Positions 1 to 8,713 of a DNA stretch of 20,011 bases are shown here, piece after piece. The DNA comes from a virus. Each line of letters opens with the position of its first letter. The stretch's first letter is position 1. The translations under genes were made by a program, and so were the position numbers. The stretch is taken from IMG/VR virus record IMGVR_UViG_3300030294_000190, positions 1 through 20,011 of that record; one strand, 5' to 3'. The notes below the pieces were generated by a model, which saw nothing but the letters and a program-made list of their open reading frames with translations, was not told where the DNA came from and ran no database searches.

Positions 1-1756
1 GCTCCACAAAGTCAACCTTATAGTTGAACTGAGGGATATCACATCCACTATTGAGAATATAGTCATTACCGGCTATAGCAAGGTCTGTGACGTTGTCAAT
101 ATCTGAGAAGTCAATTTGTACCACTTTTGGATGAGGATAATTGTCTATATAAGGACTATCAATGTATCCTATAGGAGCCGTACCTATTTGAGTTGTGAGT
201 TTTAATCCATCCTTACCAACCGGTAGTATTCTGGTCACTATACCGCTAGTATCCAGGGTTTCTTCTATACCAGTTATATTCTTACGATAAGCTACTAAAA
301 CACCTCTATCAGCACCTCTATTGTTATGTAGGTTGATTGTGAAGTTATCCCTCTCAATCTCTCCTCCTATTTGCTCAATTATACCATCTGTCCCCATTAT
401 GGCTTCTACTGGGTTCTTATATTTGATTGCCCAAGTACCAAGGTTTGGAACATCAGATACCGAACGGAATCCATGAGGATAATTTGCTATATCGTGTGTA
501 TGAGTTAGCATCCAATCAAGTGCTGCTGCTCCATTCATTGATGTAAGAGTCATATCTTCTAGGAAGTAGTCAATTAAGTCATAGAATATATGTCTTGCTT
601 TGACATTAACACTACCTAGAATTCGTTTCTTGTAATATATTCTAAATAACTGATTGTCTGCTTTGATAATATGATCCTCTACAAGATTAAGATATTTGCC
701 ATAATCATCCATAGGATGTTCAAGTTCTACCTCATATGAACCATTGAGTTCTTCTATTAACCTAGCAACTGTACACTGTGACAATATACCTAATCCATTT
801 TTTGTGAAAGAGGTCTCGTTGGCATCATATAATTTAATTCGCTTAGAGAACTCTCCACCAATTTGGATAGTGTAAATATAAACACTACTTGTATTGCCTG
901 TTATAACAATAGCTTTTTTCGATATCTTCTTTTTGCTTATAGTTACTGCATTAGTAGCCGTTATAGCAAAAGTATTAGATACTTTCTTCTTAGCCGTAAT
1001 TGATACTGAACTTGCATTAGTTAGTGCAAATGACAGTGCTCTATTATGTCCTGCCACTACAACACTACTTGCATGAGTTATGGCAAATGTTTTAGATGTT
1101 TTCTTCTTAGCAGTAGTTACAATCGAACTTGCATTAGTCATAGCAAATGATCTTGATACTTTCTTCTGACCAGTTACTGCTACACTACTTACATCTTCAC
1201 TCATATTAAATGATAATACTCCACCTACTGTATATGTTATTACTAGTTTGGGAGCATTAGCTGAACCATTTTCGTATCCGTTAGCTGTTATATTACAGTT
1301 TGGAGTAGTCGCTCTTCTATTTTTATGAAGAATTAGTATTGCATTACCGCTAGCCCATGATGCTTGGTTCACAATCTCTTGAATTATACTGGTGAGTTCT
1401 GGAGAATCGTACCAAGTACCTGCTACCCATGCGCCAGGAGCATCCCAATTTACAGAGGCAGTGGTCAAAGCTTTTGCAGTAAATGTAGCATCACTTGTTG
1501 GAGACGTTGGCGCTACAACATTGTTAGCATATATAGTCGTTTGTACACTTGCAAGAGCTAATGAGGACATAGCCTTATATTGGAGGTGTGCACCTGTGAT
1601 TATTGCATTCTTAGGTATGGTTACATTTAAAAATCTAGCGAAGACATGATTATAACCACCATCATATCCTATACCTACATCAGCAATACTAAAGCCATCA
1701 GGCCATACCTGACCATCATCTGCATTTGCTGTAACTTGTCCTGTAAAAGTTGCCAT
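1..1756 (-). CDS. Tail-tip (Tal-like) protein with N-terminal beta-sandwich and repeats, partial
   Basis: The frame is open from ATG at 1756 to the left edge: 585 codons, C-terminus missing. A ribosome binding site (AAAGGTGGTGAG) lies just upstream. Residues 1-180 resemble the DNRLRE-type beta-sandwich found in secreted bacterial surface proteins, with the pattern RFLNVTIPKNA, then SVNW, then LTSIIQEIVN, WASGNAI and APKLVITY. Residues about 195-295 are 4-5 lysine-led repeats of 19-20 residues (KKKxSxxFAITxASSV). From about residue 305 it matches the N-terminal region of phage minor structural or tail-endopeptidase proteins (IKLYDANE, then VARLIEELNGSYEVELEHP, then RHIFYDLIDYFL). The position after Dit also fits Tal, which forms the tip that contacts the host. 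Tal proteins normally begin directly with that last domain, so the leading 300 residues are unusual and may be an added receptor- or glycan-binding part. Any peptidase or fibre domain lies beyond the window. Confidence 0.85.
   Translation of the reverse strand, partial: MATFTGQVTANADDGQVWPDGFSIADVGIGYDGGYNHVFARFLNVTIPKNAIITGAHLQYKAMSSLALASVQTTIYANNVVAPTSPTSDATFTAKALTTASVNWDAPGAWVAGTWYDSPELTSIIQEIVNQASWASGNAILILHKNRRATTPNCNITANGYENGSANAPKLVITYTVGGVLSFNMSEDVSSVAVTGQKKVSRSFAMTNASSIVTTAKKKTSKTFAITHASSVVVAGHNRALSFALTNASSVSITAKKKVSNTFAITATNAVTISKKKISKKAIVITGNTSSVYIYTIQIGGEFSKRIKLYDANETSFTKNGLGILSQCTVARLIEELNGSYEVELEHPMDDYGKYLNLVEDHIIKADNQLFRIYYKKRILGSVNVKARHIFYDLIDYFLEDMTLTSMNGAAALDWMLTHTHDIANYPHGFRSVSDVPNLGTWAIKYKNPVEAIMGTDGIIEQIGGEIERDNFTINLHNNRGADRGVLVAYRKNITGIEETLDTSGIVTRILPVGKDGLKLTTQIGTAPIGYIDSPYIDNYPHPKVVQIDFSDIDNVTDLAIAGNDYILNSGCDIPQFNYKVDFVE
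872..1168 (-). repeat. Tandem 57-60 bp repeats inside the tail-tip gene
   Basis: About 4.5 in-frame units encode 19-20 residues each. Each unit opens with a lysine-rich turn (KKK, or HNR in one unit), followed by a hydrophobic strand (SFAIT), an N/H-ASS turn and another strand (VVVTA). The first unit starts near residue 197 and the last ends near 295. The units sit between the beta-sandwich and the conserved tail-tip domain, where they could act as a short beta-rich linker. The number of units could change by recombination. Confidence 0.75.
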
Positions 1757-1790
1757 TGATTCTCACCACCTTTGTATATCGGAATATAAA

Positions 1791-2147
1791 TTACGTAATT
1801 GTGATTGATCCTGCGGTTATACTATATACACCCTGACCAGCAAACACTTCATCTGGAGTTACATTATACATAGCATACTGAGTTCCTGCGGTTAATGCGT
1901 CATAGAATGCTATTGCTTTAACAGTACACGCTGGCACATCAAAGTTAGGAAGAGTACCATTAAGTTGTATCTTACCTGCTCCACCAGTACCTGCGGTATC
2001 AAAAGTTACTGCTTTCCTTGCATATGCCGGTGAACCACCTGACACCTCTGTAGTTGCAGCATCGTCCGTAAACAATGCCATGTACGCGAATTTTGCTACT
2101 TTAATTGCATCTAGTGCTGCATTTAGTCCTGCTGCGTTTATTGCCAT
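1791..2147 (-). CDS. Small tail protein of unknown role
   Basis: This encodes 118 residues starting at ATG 2147, with a good AGGAGG site 8 bases upstream. The protein is Ala/Thr/Gly rich and predicted mostly beta. It has a short N-terminal helix (AINAAGLNAALDAIK) and ends in a strand-rich part (EVFAGQGVYSITAGSITIT). I recall similar small proteins beside tail-tip and fibre genes of Firmicutes phages, usually annotated as tail fibre or hypothetical. It lies between Dit and the tail-tip gene in the same operon, so a role in the distal tail is likely. The exact function is not known from sequence. Confidence 0.7.
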   Translation of the reverse strand: MAINAAGLNAALDAIKVAKFAYMALFTDDAATTEVSGGSPAYARKAVTFDTAGTGGAGKIQLNGTLPNFDVPACTVKAIAFYDALTAGTQYAMYNVTPDEVFAGQGVYSITAGSITIT

Positions 2148-2159
2148 AAGTTATGCCTC

Positions 2160-2843
2160 CTAATATCTAAAATTTGGTGTTACCTCGATTTTACTAACGG
2201 TTCCAGTCCAGGATATGTTGTTAACTCCTGGTATTAGTTCTTGGAACTCTCCAGTCATATTATTATTCATATTTCCTGCACCACTAAAAGCATCTCCAAT
2301 ATCGGAATCGAGAGTTACTGAACCGATTATACTATTTATTAGTATTGCTCGACCATTAATGGTTAACACTACAGATCCAGTACCATAAATCTTAAATATA
2401 GGTAGACTGTTGATGGTTCCTATATTGTTAATGGTTGTTGGACTTGTAGTTAGGGTTATTACATCGTTTGCATCAACATACTTATGAGGTTGACACTCCA
2501 ATAAAATTATAAAACTATGAAAGGTTCCTAATACTTTAGCAAACTCTATTTGATTCTTAATTACTGCTTTGTATACTTTATCGGGTTCATTACTAAATAT
2601 AACATCACCCTTACCTGATAACCAGTTGCATATATAATCTAATTGTGATAAGTCATTGATGGAGCATTCAACTGATTTAATTACACTTCTGTAACTACCT
2701 AAGTCATTAGTCACATATCCATCTCGTCCTTGTACTGGTACTAACTCCATGTCTCGTTCTGCACTAAAGATTGAAGGTAGTTTATTAACAGTTAGAACAC
2801 CAGTACTGTCTATGTCTTTAAATATGAAATACGGCATTCCCAT
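2160..2843 (-). CDS. Distal tail protein (Dit)
   Basis: This encodes 227 residues. Dit proteins form the ring that joins the tail tube to the tip complex. The N-terminal half has the usual pattern: a short strand, then ERDMELVPVQGRDG and a following strand with VIKSVECSI. The DYICNWLSGKGDVIFSNEPDKVYKAVI stretch (about residues 70-95) is typical of the siphovirus Dit/gp19.1 N-terminal domain. The C-terminal half (from about residue 120) is a beta-rich domain like the second galectin-type domain of larger Dits. The start ATG directly follows the tape-measure stop (TAAATG), and the last tape-measure codons supply GGGGTAGG as ribosome binding site. A second ATG two codons in is an alternative start. 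The place between tape measure and tail-tip gene is canonical. Confidence 0.88.
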   Translation of the reverse strand: MGMPYFIFKDIDSTGVLTVNKLPSIFSAERDMELVPVQGRDGYVTNDLGSYRSVIKSVECSINDLSQLDYICNWLSGKGDVIFSNEPDKVYKAVIKNQIEFAKVLGTFHSFIILLECQPHKYVDANDVITLTTSPTTINNIGTINSLPIFKIYGTGSVVLTINGRAILINSIIGSVTLDSDIGDAFSGAGNMNNNMTGEFQELIPGVNNISWTGTVSKIEVTPNFRY

Positions 2844-5800
2844 TTAGCCTACCCCCAATCCTAAATTCTTTTGTCTCATGTAGAATGATAGTTCTTCCGC
2901 TAATGCTTGTACATCCTGCCCTCTAGCATTATTAAAGTTCTCTATTACAACAGTTAAACCACCATTTGCTTGTGAACCTGGTGTTGAAGATGAATTTGTT
3001 TTCTCAGAATTTCCTCCACGGGATTTTTGGGATGCACTTATTGATCCTGCTATTGATAATCCATTGACTCCAGCCATCATACCATTCATCTGTTTACTAC
3101 CATTTTGAATGTTTGTAAGGTCAAGTACTGGAGTGATAGTTGGTTGTAGATCCATGTTACCATCAACAGCGTCAGAGATACCTGCTATGGCTCCTGATAG
3201 ACCATCTAAGGCATTAGTAGCAACTTCGGCACCTGCTTTAGCCGCTTTATCATTGTAACTGTTCAGTCCTATTACAAGACCCTCTCCAGCGTAAGCACCA
3301 ACCTGCATGAATGCTCTGGATGGAGACTTCTCAACTAAGGCTGCCTTTGCTGCTACTAATGCTGCTCTACCCATCTCTGCGGCGGCTGCTGCTGCTCCTG
3401 CTATGGCCCCTGTTATACCTCTAATAAACCCAGCAACAACATTCTTACCAGCTTCTTCAAAGTCTTTAATAGAATCAGTAACTGCTAGTTTTCCTGCACC
3501 CATCATCGCTAATACAAGATTCTGTACTGCGTCTACAAAGGCTTGTTTATTATTGTTTATGGAGTTGGTAACACCATTTAAGAATGAAATGATCAACTGA
3601 AATCCAGCCTCTACTATTTTGTTCATGTTGGCCTGTATTCCTTGTAGGAACGCAAGTACTAGATTGACACCAGCATCTACTATCTTTGGCATGTTATCAG
3701 TTAAGACCTGCACAATTTCTAGTATAATCGTGATGACTTGAAGTATGATAATCGGAGCATTAAGTATCAATGCATTTAATAATGTTGTAATCAAGTTAAG
3801 TCCAAAGTTTACGATCTCTGGTATTATAAGATAGAAGGTATCTAATATAGTTGCTACTAGTGTAAGTACTGTTAAGGCTATTGTATCAGCACTATCAGTT
3901 AATGTTTGACAGAATAACACAATACCTTCACCTAGCTTTTGGATTATTATTGGGATCATACCAACAATAGCATTAATTATTATTACGATACCTGCTGCTA
4001 TGACTACTGCTCCTGTTGACAGGGCTAAAGCCAATGCTGTTACCCCTACACTCATTAACACTAATCCTGCTCCGGCTAATGCTACACCTACTCCAATCAA
4101 GGCAATTGATCCGGCTAAGGCATATATAACTGGTACCAATGGTCCGAGTATTACGCCAGCAAAGCCTAAGACTACGAATACACCAGCTAAAGAAGTTAAT
4201 CCTTTAACTATTGCATCCCAACTCATGTTACCTAATAATATCAATACTGGTACTAGTAGATTAAATGCTATTGCTGCTACTAATAATGCGGCTGAACCAG
4301 ATAAGGTTCCTTCCATTGCTTTTAAACCTATTGCCATGAATGCTAAGGCTGTTCCCATAGCCATGAAACCCTTCATCAATTCATTTGGTGACATTGTCCC
4401 AAAGTTTCGAAGTGCCGTTGCTAATAGATTTAAAGCCACAGATATAAGTATTAATGATGCTCCTGTAGCCATAACCTGTTTTGACTCACCTGTCAATCTT
4501 GAAAATATACCTATCTCGGTAAGTAGTATACCTACACTGATCATTCCTTTGCTTATCATAGTCCAGTCCATAGTACCAAAATTTCTACACGCAGTTGCAA
4601 GTACATTCATAGCCACTGATAGAATAAGAATACCTGTAGCATTAGCTATTGCCTTCTCACTGAATGTTGTAAAGTTTAAGAATAAGGCTATTTCAGCACA
4701 TAATACACCTACAGACACAAGACCTTTAACGATCATATCCCAATCCATAGTGCCAAAGTTTCTACATGCAGTTGCTAACAAATTCATTGCTGCTGCAAAT
4801 ATAACTAAACTTCCTGCTCCTTGAATCATAGATCCTTTGTTAGCTGCTAAAGCCTTAGATGTCAATACTAATATAGTTGTTAATGCTGCTATGCTAGTTA
4901 TACCCTTTGCTACTTCATCCCATTTAAGTTTTCCAAAGTTGAGCATTGCAAATGATAGGATAAGAACCGCGGTAGATATGGTAGTCATAGCTACACCTAG
5001 TTTTATAAGTTGTCCTATACCTGCTCCGGCTGTAAGTTTACTTAATATACCCATTGCGGCAACTAATTCTATAAATACTCCTGTCATAGCCCCTAATGCT
5101 GAGGATAGTCGCTTATCATCTATCAATGACAATATCACTAAAGATGCTGCTAATATAGCAATAGCAATAGCGATGTTCATTAATGTCTTGGCTTTAAGTG
5201 AGTTCTGGAATGATTCTAAACTACCTCTAACTCCATCTAGAATACCTTTGATTCTATCTAAGAAATTAGTATCCTCTACCATATTCTTTAATGCGCCTAT
5301 AAGTTTCTTAATTCCTAATAATATACCAGCTATTAATCCACCATTGACTACATCAAATACTCTTTTGGTAGTAATTCCAGAAAAGGCTTTCATCATACCT
5401 TCTGACAATTTATCGAACGCTTTACCTACTACTCCAATAATAACTAGTACTGGTTCAAATCCGAGTTTAACTTTATCAGAGATAGTAGTAAGTCCACTGA
5501 AATCAAGTTTGCCAAATGTCGCAAAAGTTTCCTGTATTTTAGTTACTATGTTCGTAACACCACTACCTAGGAATTTAAGAGCATTAACTACTCCCGTTAC
5601 AGCATTGACGAAGAACCCAGATGTCTTTATAGATTGATCTAGTCCTACAAAGAAATTACCTATTTGTCCTGTAACTCCAAGTAAATAATCACCGACAGGA
5701 AGTAAAGCTTGTATTACTGCTCCTATAACGCCTGCAATAGCCATGAATGCCTGTTTGCCTATATCGAGAATTGCAAAGAAACCTTTAAAAGTCGCTTTAA

Positions 5801-7034
5801 GATTATTTGCTGTTTTATCACTTAGTTTTAAACTAGCCATGAAATCTCTAAATTTTACCGTTAAATCAATAAGACCTTGAGCTGTAGTCTTAGGGAATAT
5901 TTCTCTGAATGCTTGACCTATAGGTGTCATGATAGACATTAATGAATCAAATGCATTCTTAAGCCCTAATATTAAGGCATCTCTACCTCCATTGGCTTTC
6001 CAGAAAGCTAGCATCTCGTTTCTAGCCTTTGCGGCTCCACCTACAATGTTACCAAAGCCATTATTGACTTCTGTGAAGAATGCTGCTGCTTCATCTTTAT
6101 TACCTATGATATTTTCCCATGATTGAGCCCATCCAGATTGAACTGACTCTTGCATTGTGTTTATTAACTGAGAGAATGTCTTTACCTGGGTTGCTGCTTT
6201 GATTAGGTCTGGATCATTTGCAAATTTAGATAAAGTCTTTGTTAATACTTCAGATGTCAACCATCCATCTTTAAGTGTTTCTCTGAAAGGTACGCCAGCT
6301 TTAACTACTATACCCATTCCCTTTGCTGTATCCTTCAATGCATTTTGGAATAACTCTCCACCCATACCAGCATTAACTACAGAGTTCCAGTCCATAAGTT
6401 TAACCGAACCGGATGCTATAGCCTGTGAAAGCTGATACATCGCTGTAGATGCTTGTAGAGCACTTGAGCCTGAACCGGCAGCCAAGTTGGCTATACCCTT
6501 AATTGAGTCAGTAGAAGTCTTTAAATCAACTCCTGCGGCCGTAAATGTACCTATATTCTTTGCCATCTCAGCAAAGTTATATATAGTTTGATCAGAATAT
6601 GTATTTAGTTCATTCAATGCTTTATTGACATCGTCTAGGGTTGATCCCTTAGTCTTTGTATTTGTAAGGATTGTCTGAATAGCATTCATCTTGGTTTCAT
6701 ATTCTTGCAGACCTGTCATAATCGGGTCGATAGTAAGAGATTTAACTAGATTAGTACCAGCAGTTATTGCAGCGCTTGAAATGTTAAGAAGGGCGGCAAC
6801 ACCAACTGCACCAAGAAGTGTTAATTTACTATTTATACTTTCTATACCATTAGCCATATTAGCCAATGAGAATGAATTGCCCGCCTGTTGTAAGTTGTTT
6901 AAACTTGCTGCTGACTTATCTAAATTTAATCCATTCTTAAGTGCGGTTAAAGAATTAACACTTGTCTTAATCCCACTCTCAAACTGACTGTTGTTGAATT
7001 GCATGTTAACAATACGTGAATCAACACTTGGCAT
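2844..7034 (-). CDS. Tail tape measure protein
   Basis: At 1396 residues this is by far the longest gene in the window. It sets tail length, guides tail-tube assembly and is usually ejected during DNA entry. The N-terminus (about 1-110) is helical and polar, followed by a conserved tape-measure core (YETKMNAIQTILTNT, then MAKNIGTFTAAGVDL, then GGELFQNALKDTAKGMG). Residues about 600-1100 are very hydrophobic, with many possible membrane helices and a set of 59-residue repeats. The C-terminal part is Ala-rich (AGAAAAAAEMGRAAL) with KSPSRAFMQVGAYAGEGL, common near tape-measure C-termini. At the usual 0.15 nm per residue the tail would be near 200 nm, which is my estimate. The ATG overlaps the upstream stop (TAATG) and has a strong AGGAGG site. 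Confidence 0.95.
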   Translation of the reverse strand: MPSVDSRIVNMQFNNSQFESGIKTSVNSLTALKNGLNLDKSAASLNNLQQAGNSFSLANMANGIESINSKLTLLGAVGVAALLNISSAAITAGTNLVKSLTIDPIMTGLQEYETKMNAIQTILTNTKTKGSTLDDVNKALNELNTYSDQTIYNFAEMAKNIGTFTAAGVDLKTSTDSIKGIANLAAGSGSSALQASTAMYQLSQAIASGSVKLMDWNSVVNAGMGGELFQNALKDTAKGMGIVVKAGVPFRETLKDGWLTSEVLTKTLSKFANDPDLIKAATQVKTFSQLINTMQESVQSGWAQSWENIIGNKDEAAAFFTEVNNGFGNIVGGAAKARNEMLAFWKANGGRDALILGLKNAFDSLMSIMTPIGQAFREIFPKTTAQGLIDLTVKFRDFMASLKLSDKTANNLKATFKGFFAILDIGKQAFMAIAGVIGAVIQALLPVGDYLLGVTGQIGNFFVGLDQSIKTSGFFVNAVTGVVNALKFLGSGVTNIVTKIQETFATFGKLDFSGLTTISDKVKLGFEPVLVIIGVVGKAFDKLSEGMMKAFSGITTKRVFDVVNGGLIAGILLGIKKLIGALKNMVEDTNFLDRIKGILDGVRGSLESFQNSLKAKTLMNIAIAIAILAASLVILSLIDDKRLSSALGAMTGVFIELVAAMGILSKLTAGAGIGQLIKLGVAMTTISTAVLILSFAMLNFGKLKWDEVAKGITSIAALTTILVLTSKALAANKGSMIQGAGSLVIFAAAMNLLATACRNFGTMDWDMIVKGLVSVGVLCAEIALFLNFTTFSEKAIANATGILILSVAMNVLATACRNFGTMDWTMISKGMISVGILLTEIGIFSRLTGESKQVMATGASLILISVALNLLATALRNFGTMSPNELMKGFMAMGTALAFMAIGLKAMEGTLSGSAALLVAAIAFNLLVPVLILLGNMSWDAIVKGLTSLAGVFVVLGFAGVILGPLVPVIYALAGSIALIGVGVALAGAGLVLMSVGVTALALALSTGAVVIAAGIVIIINAIVGMIPIIIQKLGEGIVLFCQTLTDSADTIALTVLTLVATILDTFYLIIPEIVNFGLNLITTLLNALILNAPIIILQVITIILEIVQVLTDNMPKIVDAGVNLVLAFLQGIQANMNKIVEAGFQLIISFLNGVTNSINNNKQAFVDAVQNLVLAMMGAGKLAVTDSIKDFEEAGKNVVAGFIRGITGAIAGAAAAAAEMGRAALVAAKAALVEKSPSRAFMQVGAYAGEGLVIGLNSYNDKAAKAGAEVATNALDGLSGAIAGISDAVDGNMDLQPTITPVLDLTNIQNGSKQMNGMMAGVNGLSIAGSISASQKSRGGNSEKTNSSSTPGSQANGGLTVVIENFNNARGQDVQALAEELSFYMRQKNLGLGVG
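4216..4946 (-). repeat. Tandem 59-residue repeats in the tape measure
   Basis: Five units are recognisable by a recurring NFG(T/K)(M/L)xW-like core. The cores are MLNFGKLKW, CRNFGTMDW, CRNFGTMDW, LRNFGTM and LILLGNMSW. Spacing is 60, 59, 59 and about 56 residues. Each core is preceded by a hydrophobic stretch such as VAMNVLATA and followed by xxIxKGxxSVG. The two middle units are also clearly similar at DNA level (4558-4598 and 4738-4775). The units probably arose by internal duplication. Confidence 0.8.
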
Positions 7035-7408
7035 TATTTAGTTACCTCCTTCCATATTTCATCTGCTATTTTGTCAAATATAGGTTGTATTACTGGATTG
7101 ATGAAGTCACGTCCTTGGACATAACCACCATTTCGCGTACCATGACCGTACTGAATAAGTACAGCAATTGGTATACCACTTTCTACATGGGAATTTCCCC
7201 ATTCTATTTTAAAACCACCTGAAGTCATAACCACATTATAATCCCAGGAATTAGCAGTCTCTCCAGTATCTACTGGTGTAGCAGATGCGAGTGCTGCAAC
7301 TCCCTCACGTCCATATTTCTCTAGAGCAAGTAAATACTCACGAGATACACTTCTTTTAAAGAAATTTTCTGTATTATTAAAGCTTCCAGAGTGACTTATT
7401 ATTATCAT
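7034..7408 (-). CDS. HK97 gp10-like tail/neck completion protein
   Basis: This encodes 124 residues. The pattern ALASATPVDTGETANSWDY (about 41-60), a central strand with VESGIPIAVLIQYGHGTRNGGY, and RDFINPVIQPIFDKI near the end match the HK97 gp10-like family of tail-completion proteins. These join the tail tube to the head or terminate the tube. The upstream gene ends in Gly-Gly codons (GGGGGGTAA) that serve as its ribosome binding site. Its own stop overlaps the tape-measure start. Family members usually sit before the major tail protein, so this place between the tail chaperones and the tape measure is less common. Confidence 0.75.
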   Translation of the reverse strand: MIIISHSGSFNNTENFFKRSVSREYLLALEKYGREGVAALASATPVDTGETANSWDYNVVMTSGGFKIEWGNSHVESGIPIAVLIQYGHGTRNGGYVQGRDFINPVIQPIFDKIADEIWKEVTK

Positions 7409-7413
7409 TTTTA

Positions 7414-7953
7414 TTACCCCCCATTAGCTAATGTTTTTAATCGTGCCTCATTTAATTCAGTATTTCTACTCATAATTTCTCGAGTACTCATTTTCTTAGG
7501 AGGGGAGTTCTTAATATTAATAACATTTATGAGAGTCAAGAGTCGATTTAGATGCCATTTTTGACATTCAAAAGGAATATTCATGGTTACCATCCAATAG
7601 TAGATTAGTTCAGCTGTTACTACTTCTCTACTATTACCTTGTTTCTCTTTAGAGAATGTTGTGGCAGTCATCTCAGCTTCAATATAGGTATTTATCGCTT
7701 GGATGTTGTCATTCGACAAGTTATTATAAACTGCGTCATCAACGTTTTGGGTGATGGTCATGCATCGTATGTAATCGATCGTCTCTTGAATTGTCTTTGA
7801 GTCTTTACTCAGGAATGGTTTACGCCATCTTGACTCCCATTTTGAAATAGAGACTAGAGAATGCTCTAATTGCAATACTTGTTCCTTCGAATAGATGAAA
7901 GTAGATGTGGATTCGTCGTATTGCTCAGTAGCAGGTACTGTGATCTTTAACAT
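7414..7953 (-). CDS. Second tail-assembly chaperone-like protein
   Basis: This encodes 179 residues. It begins MLKITVPATEQYDESTSTF, continues with KEQVLQLEHSLVSISKWESRW and later ELIYYWMVTMNIPFECQKWHL, and ends in a polar tail with NTELNEARLKTLANGG. This pattern is common in Firmicutes siphoviruses just upstream of the tape measure, where the product is taken to coat the tape measure during tail assembly. It has its own AGGGAGG site and ATG, 21 bases after the stop of the first chaperone. I see no need for the ribosomal frameshift used in lambda-type systems. The assignment rests on position and on remembered family pattern. Confidence 0.65.
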   Translation of the reverse strand: MLKITVPATEQYDESTSTFIYSKEQVLQLEHSLVSISKWESRWRKPFLSKDSKTIQETIDYIRCMTITQNVDDAVYNNLSNDNIQAINTYIEAEMTATTFSKEKQGNSREVVTAELIYYWMVTMNIPFECQKWHLNRLLTLINVINIKNSPPKKMSTREIMSRNTELNEARLKTLANGG

Positions 7954-7974
7954 GGTCTAGCCTCCCTTATCAAA

Positions 7975-8388
7975 CTATTTAAGTAATTCTGCGGTTAATG
8001 CGTTTGGATTGTTTTTACCTGGTAGTATTGGTACTGATGGTATGATTCCGTTTACAAACTCAGCTGCTGCTCCTGCATTCATTGCTACTTCCATGAACAT
8101 TTCGCTATATGCTTCAGTCTGTTCAAAGGCGTCTCTCAATTCTTGTGATTTAATAAATCTCTTACCATCTAAGGACTTTTCGCCATAAGACTTAAGTATT
8201 AACTCCTTGAAACTTTCGATTATTCGTTTTGAGTCTTGCTCTGCTACAATCTTGGTTAACATCGCACTAAGTCCACCATTGACAGATAGTTCCATCTCAG
8301 TTACCTCAGCCTTGGATAGATTAAAATAAAAGTCCTCTTTTCTTTCGTTACCGTCAAAGTCGGTATAAGATATTGTTTTCTTTAACAT
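7975..8388 (-). CDS. Tail-assembly chaperone-like protein
   Basis: This encodes 137 residues. The N-terminus (SYTDFDGNERKEDFYFNLSKAEVTEMEL) is a known pattern of Firmicutes phage tail-assembly chaperones, as are KELILKSYGEKSLDGKRFIKS and EAYSEMFMEVAMNAGAAAEFV in the middle. The role would be to keep the tape measure soluble and help recruit tail-tube subunits. The start has an AAAGGGGAT site. It sits between a DUF6275-like gene and the second chaperone-like gene, the usual slot after the major tail protein. Confidence 0.75.
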   Translation of the reverse strand: MLKKTISYTDFDGNERKEDFYFNLSKAEVTEMELSVNGGLSAMLTKIVAEQDSKRIIESFKELILKSYGEKSLDGKRFIKSQELRDAFEQTEAYSEMFMEVAMNAGAAAEFVNGIIPSVPILPGKNNPNALTAELLK

Positions 8389-8415
8389 GGTATTTATCCC
8401 CTTTCTTAATTTAAA

Positions 8416-8664
8416 TTAATCAACAATACATTTGTTAGCCCATTTTTTATAAGCATCCAAGTATGTTTCATTCTTGTCGCCGTTGTGGGTTATCTCGTAA
8501 TACATACCATCTGAGATATCAGTACTAACTAATGCCTTCCAGTTCTGTAATGTCTTACTAAACCATACAACATAAACTTGATCAATGTTTAATTTAACAT
8601 TATCAGTTTTTTCTACATTGTCATTAAAATAATCAACAACTAATTGTTTTGCTCGTTCTAGCAT
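8416..8664 (-). CDS. DUF6275-like small phage protein
   Basis: This encodes 82 residues. The sequence pattern AKQLVVDYFNDNV, then VYVVWFSKTLQNWKALVST, then GMYYEITHNGDKNETYLDAYKKW matches a small phage family I recall as DUF6275, which occurs next to tail genes of Firmicutes phages. The protein has no signal peptide, membrane segment or catalytic motif that I can see, and its function is unknown. It starts at ATG 8664 with AAAGGGGAT upstream, right behind the terminator hairpin that follows the major tail protein. It is therefore the first gene of the lower-expressed tail part. Confidence 0.75.
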   Translation of the reverse strand: MLERAKQLVVDYFNDNVEKTDNVKLNIDQVYVVWFSKTLQNWKALVSTDISDGMYYEITHNGDKNETYLDAYKKWANKCIVD

Positions 8665-8681
8665 TTGTTATCCCCTTTCTT

Positions 8682-8705
8682 AATTAAAAGAGGGGCCGAA
8701 GCCCC
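8682..8705 (-). terminator. Intrinsic terminator after the major tail protein
   Basis: On the minus strand GGGGC, a TTCG tetraloop and GCCCC (8705-8692) are followed by TCTTTTAATT. This is a compact UUCG-capped hairpin plus a T-rich tract 9 bases after the major tail protein stop. It lies inside the operon, so it probably acts as a partial terminator that lowers transcription of the genes after the tail-tube gene. Confidence 0.8.
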
Positions 8706-8713
8706 AATTAATA

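Noticed and set aside
894-1649. Plus-strand frames opposite the tail-tip gene
   Set aside because: The minus-strand frame 1756 to 1 is open throughout and gives recognisable domains. The plus frames come from repeat and codon bias.
4000-5637. Two long plus-strand frames (4000-4824 and 4837-5637)
   Set aside because: They are antisense shadows of the tape-measure gene, with Pro/Thr/Asn-rich low-complexity products, no good ribosome binding site, and a clear real gene on the other strand.
7940-7990. Programmed frameshift between the two tail-chaperone-like genes
   Set aside because: The end of the first gene reads CTTAAATAG, which is not a canonical slippery heptamer, and the second gene has its own strong ribosome binding site and ATG.
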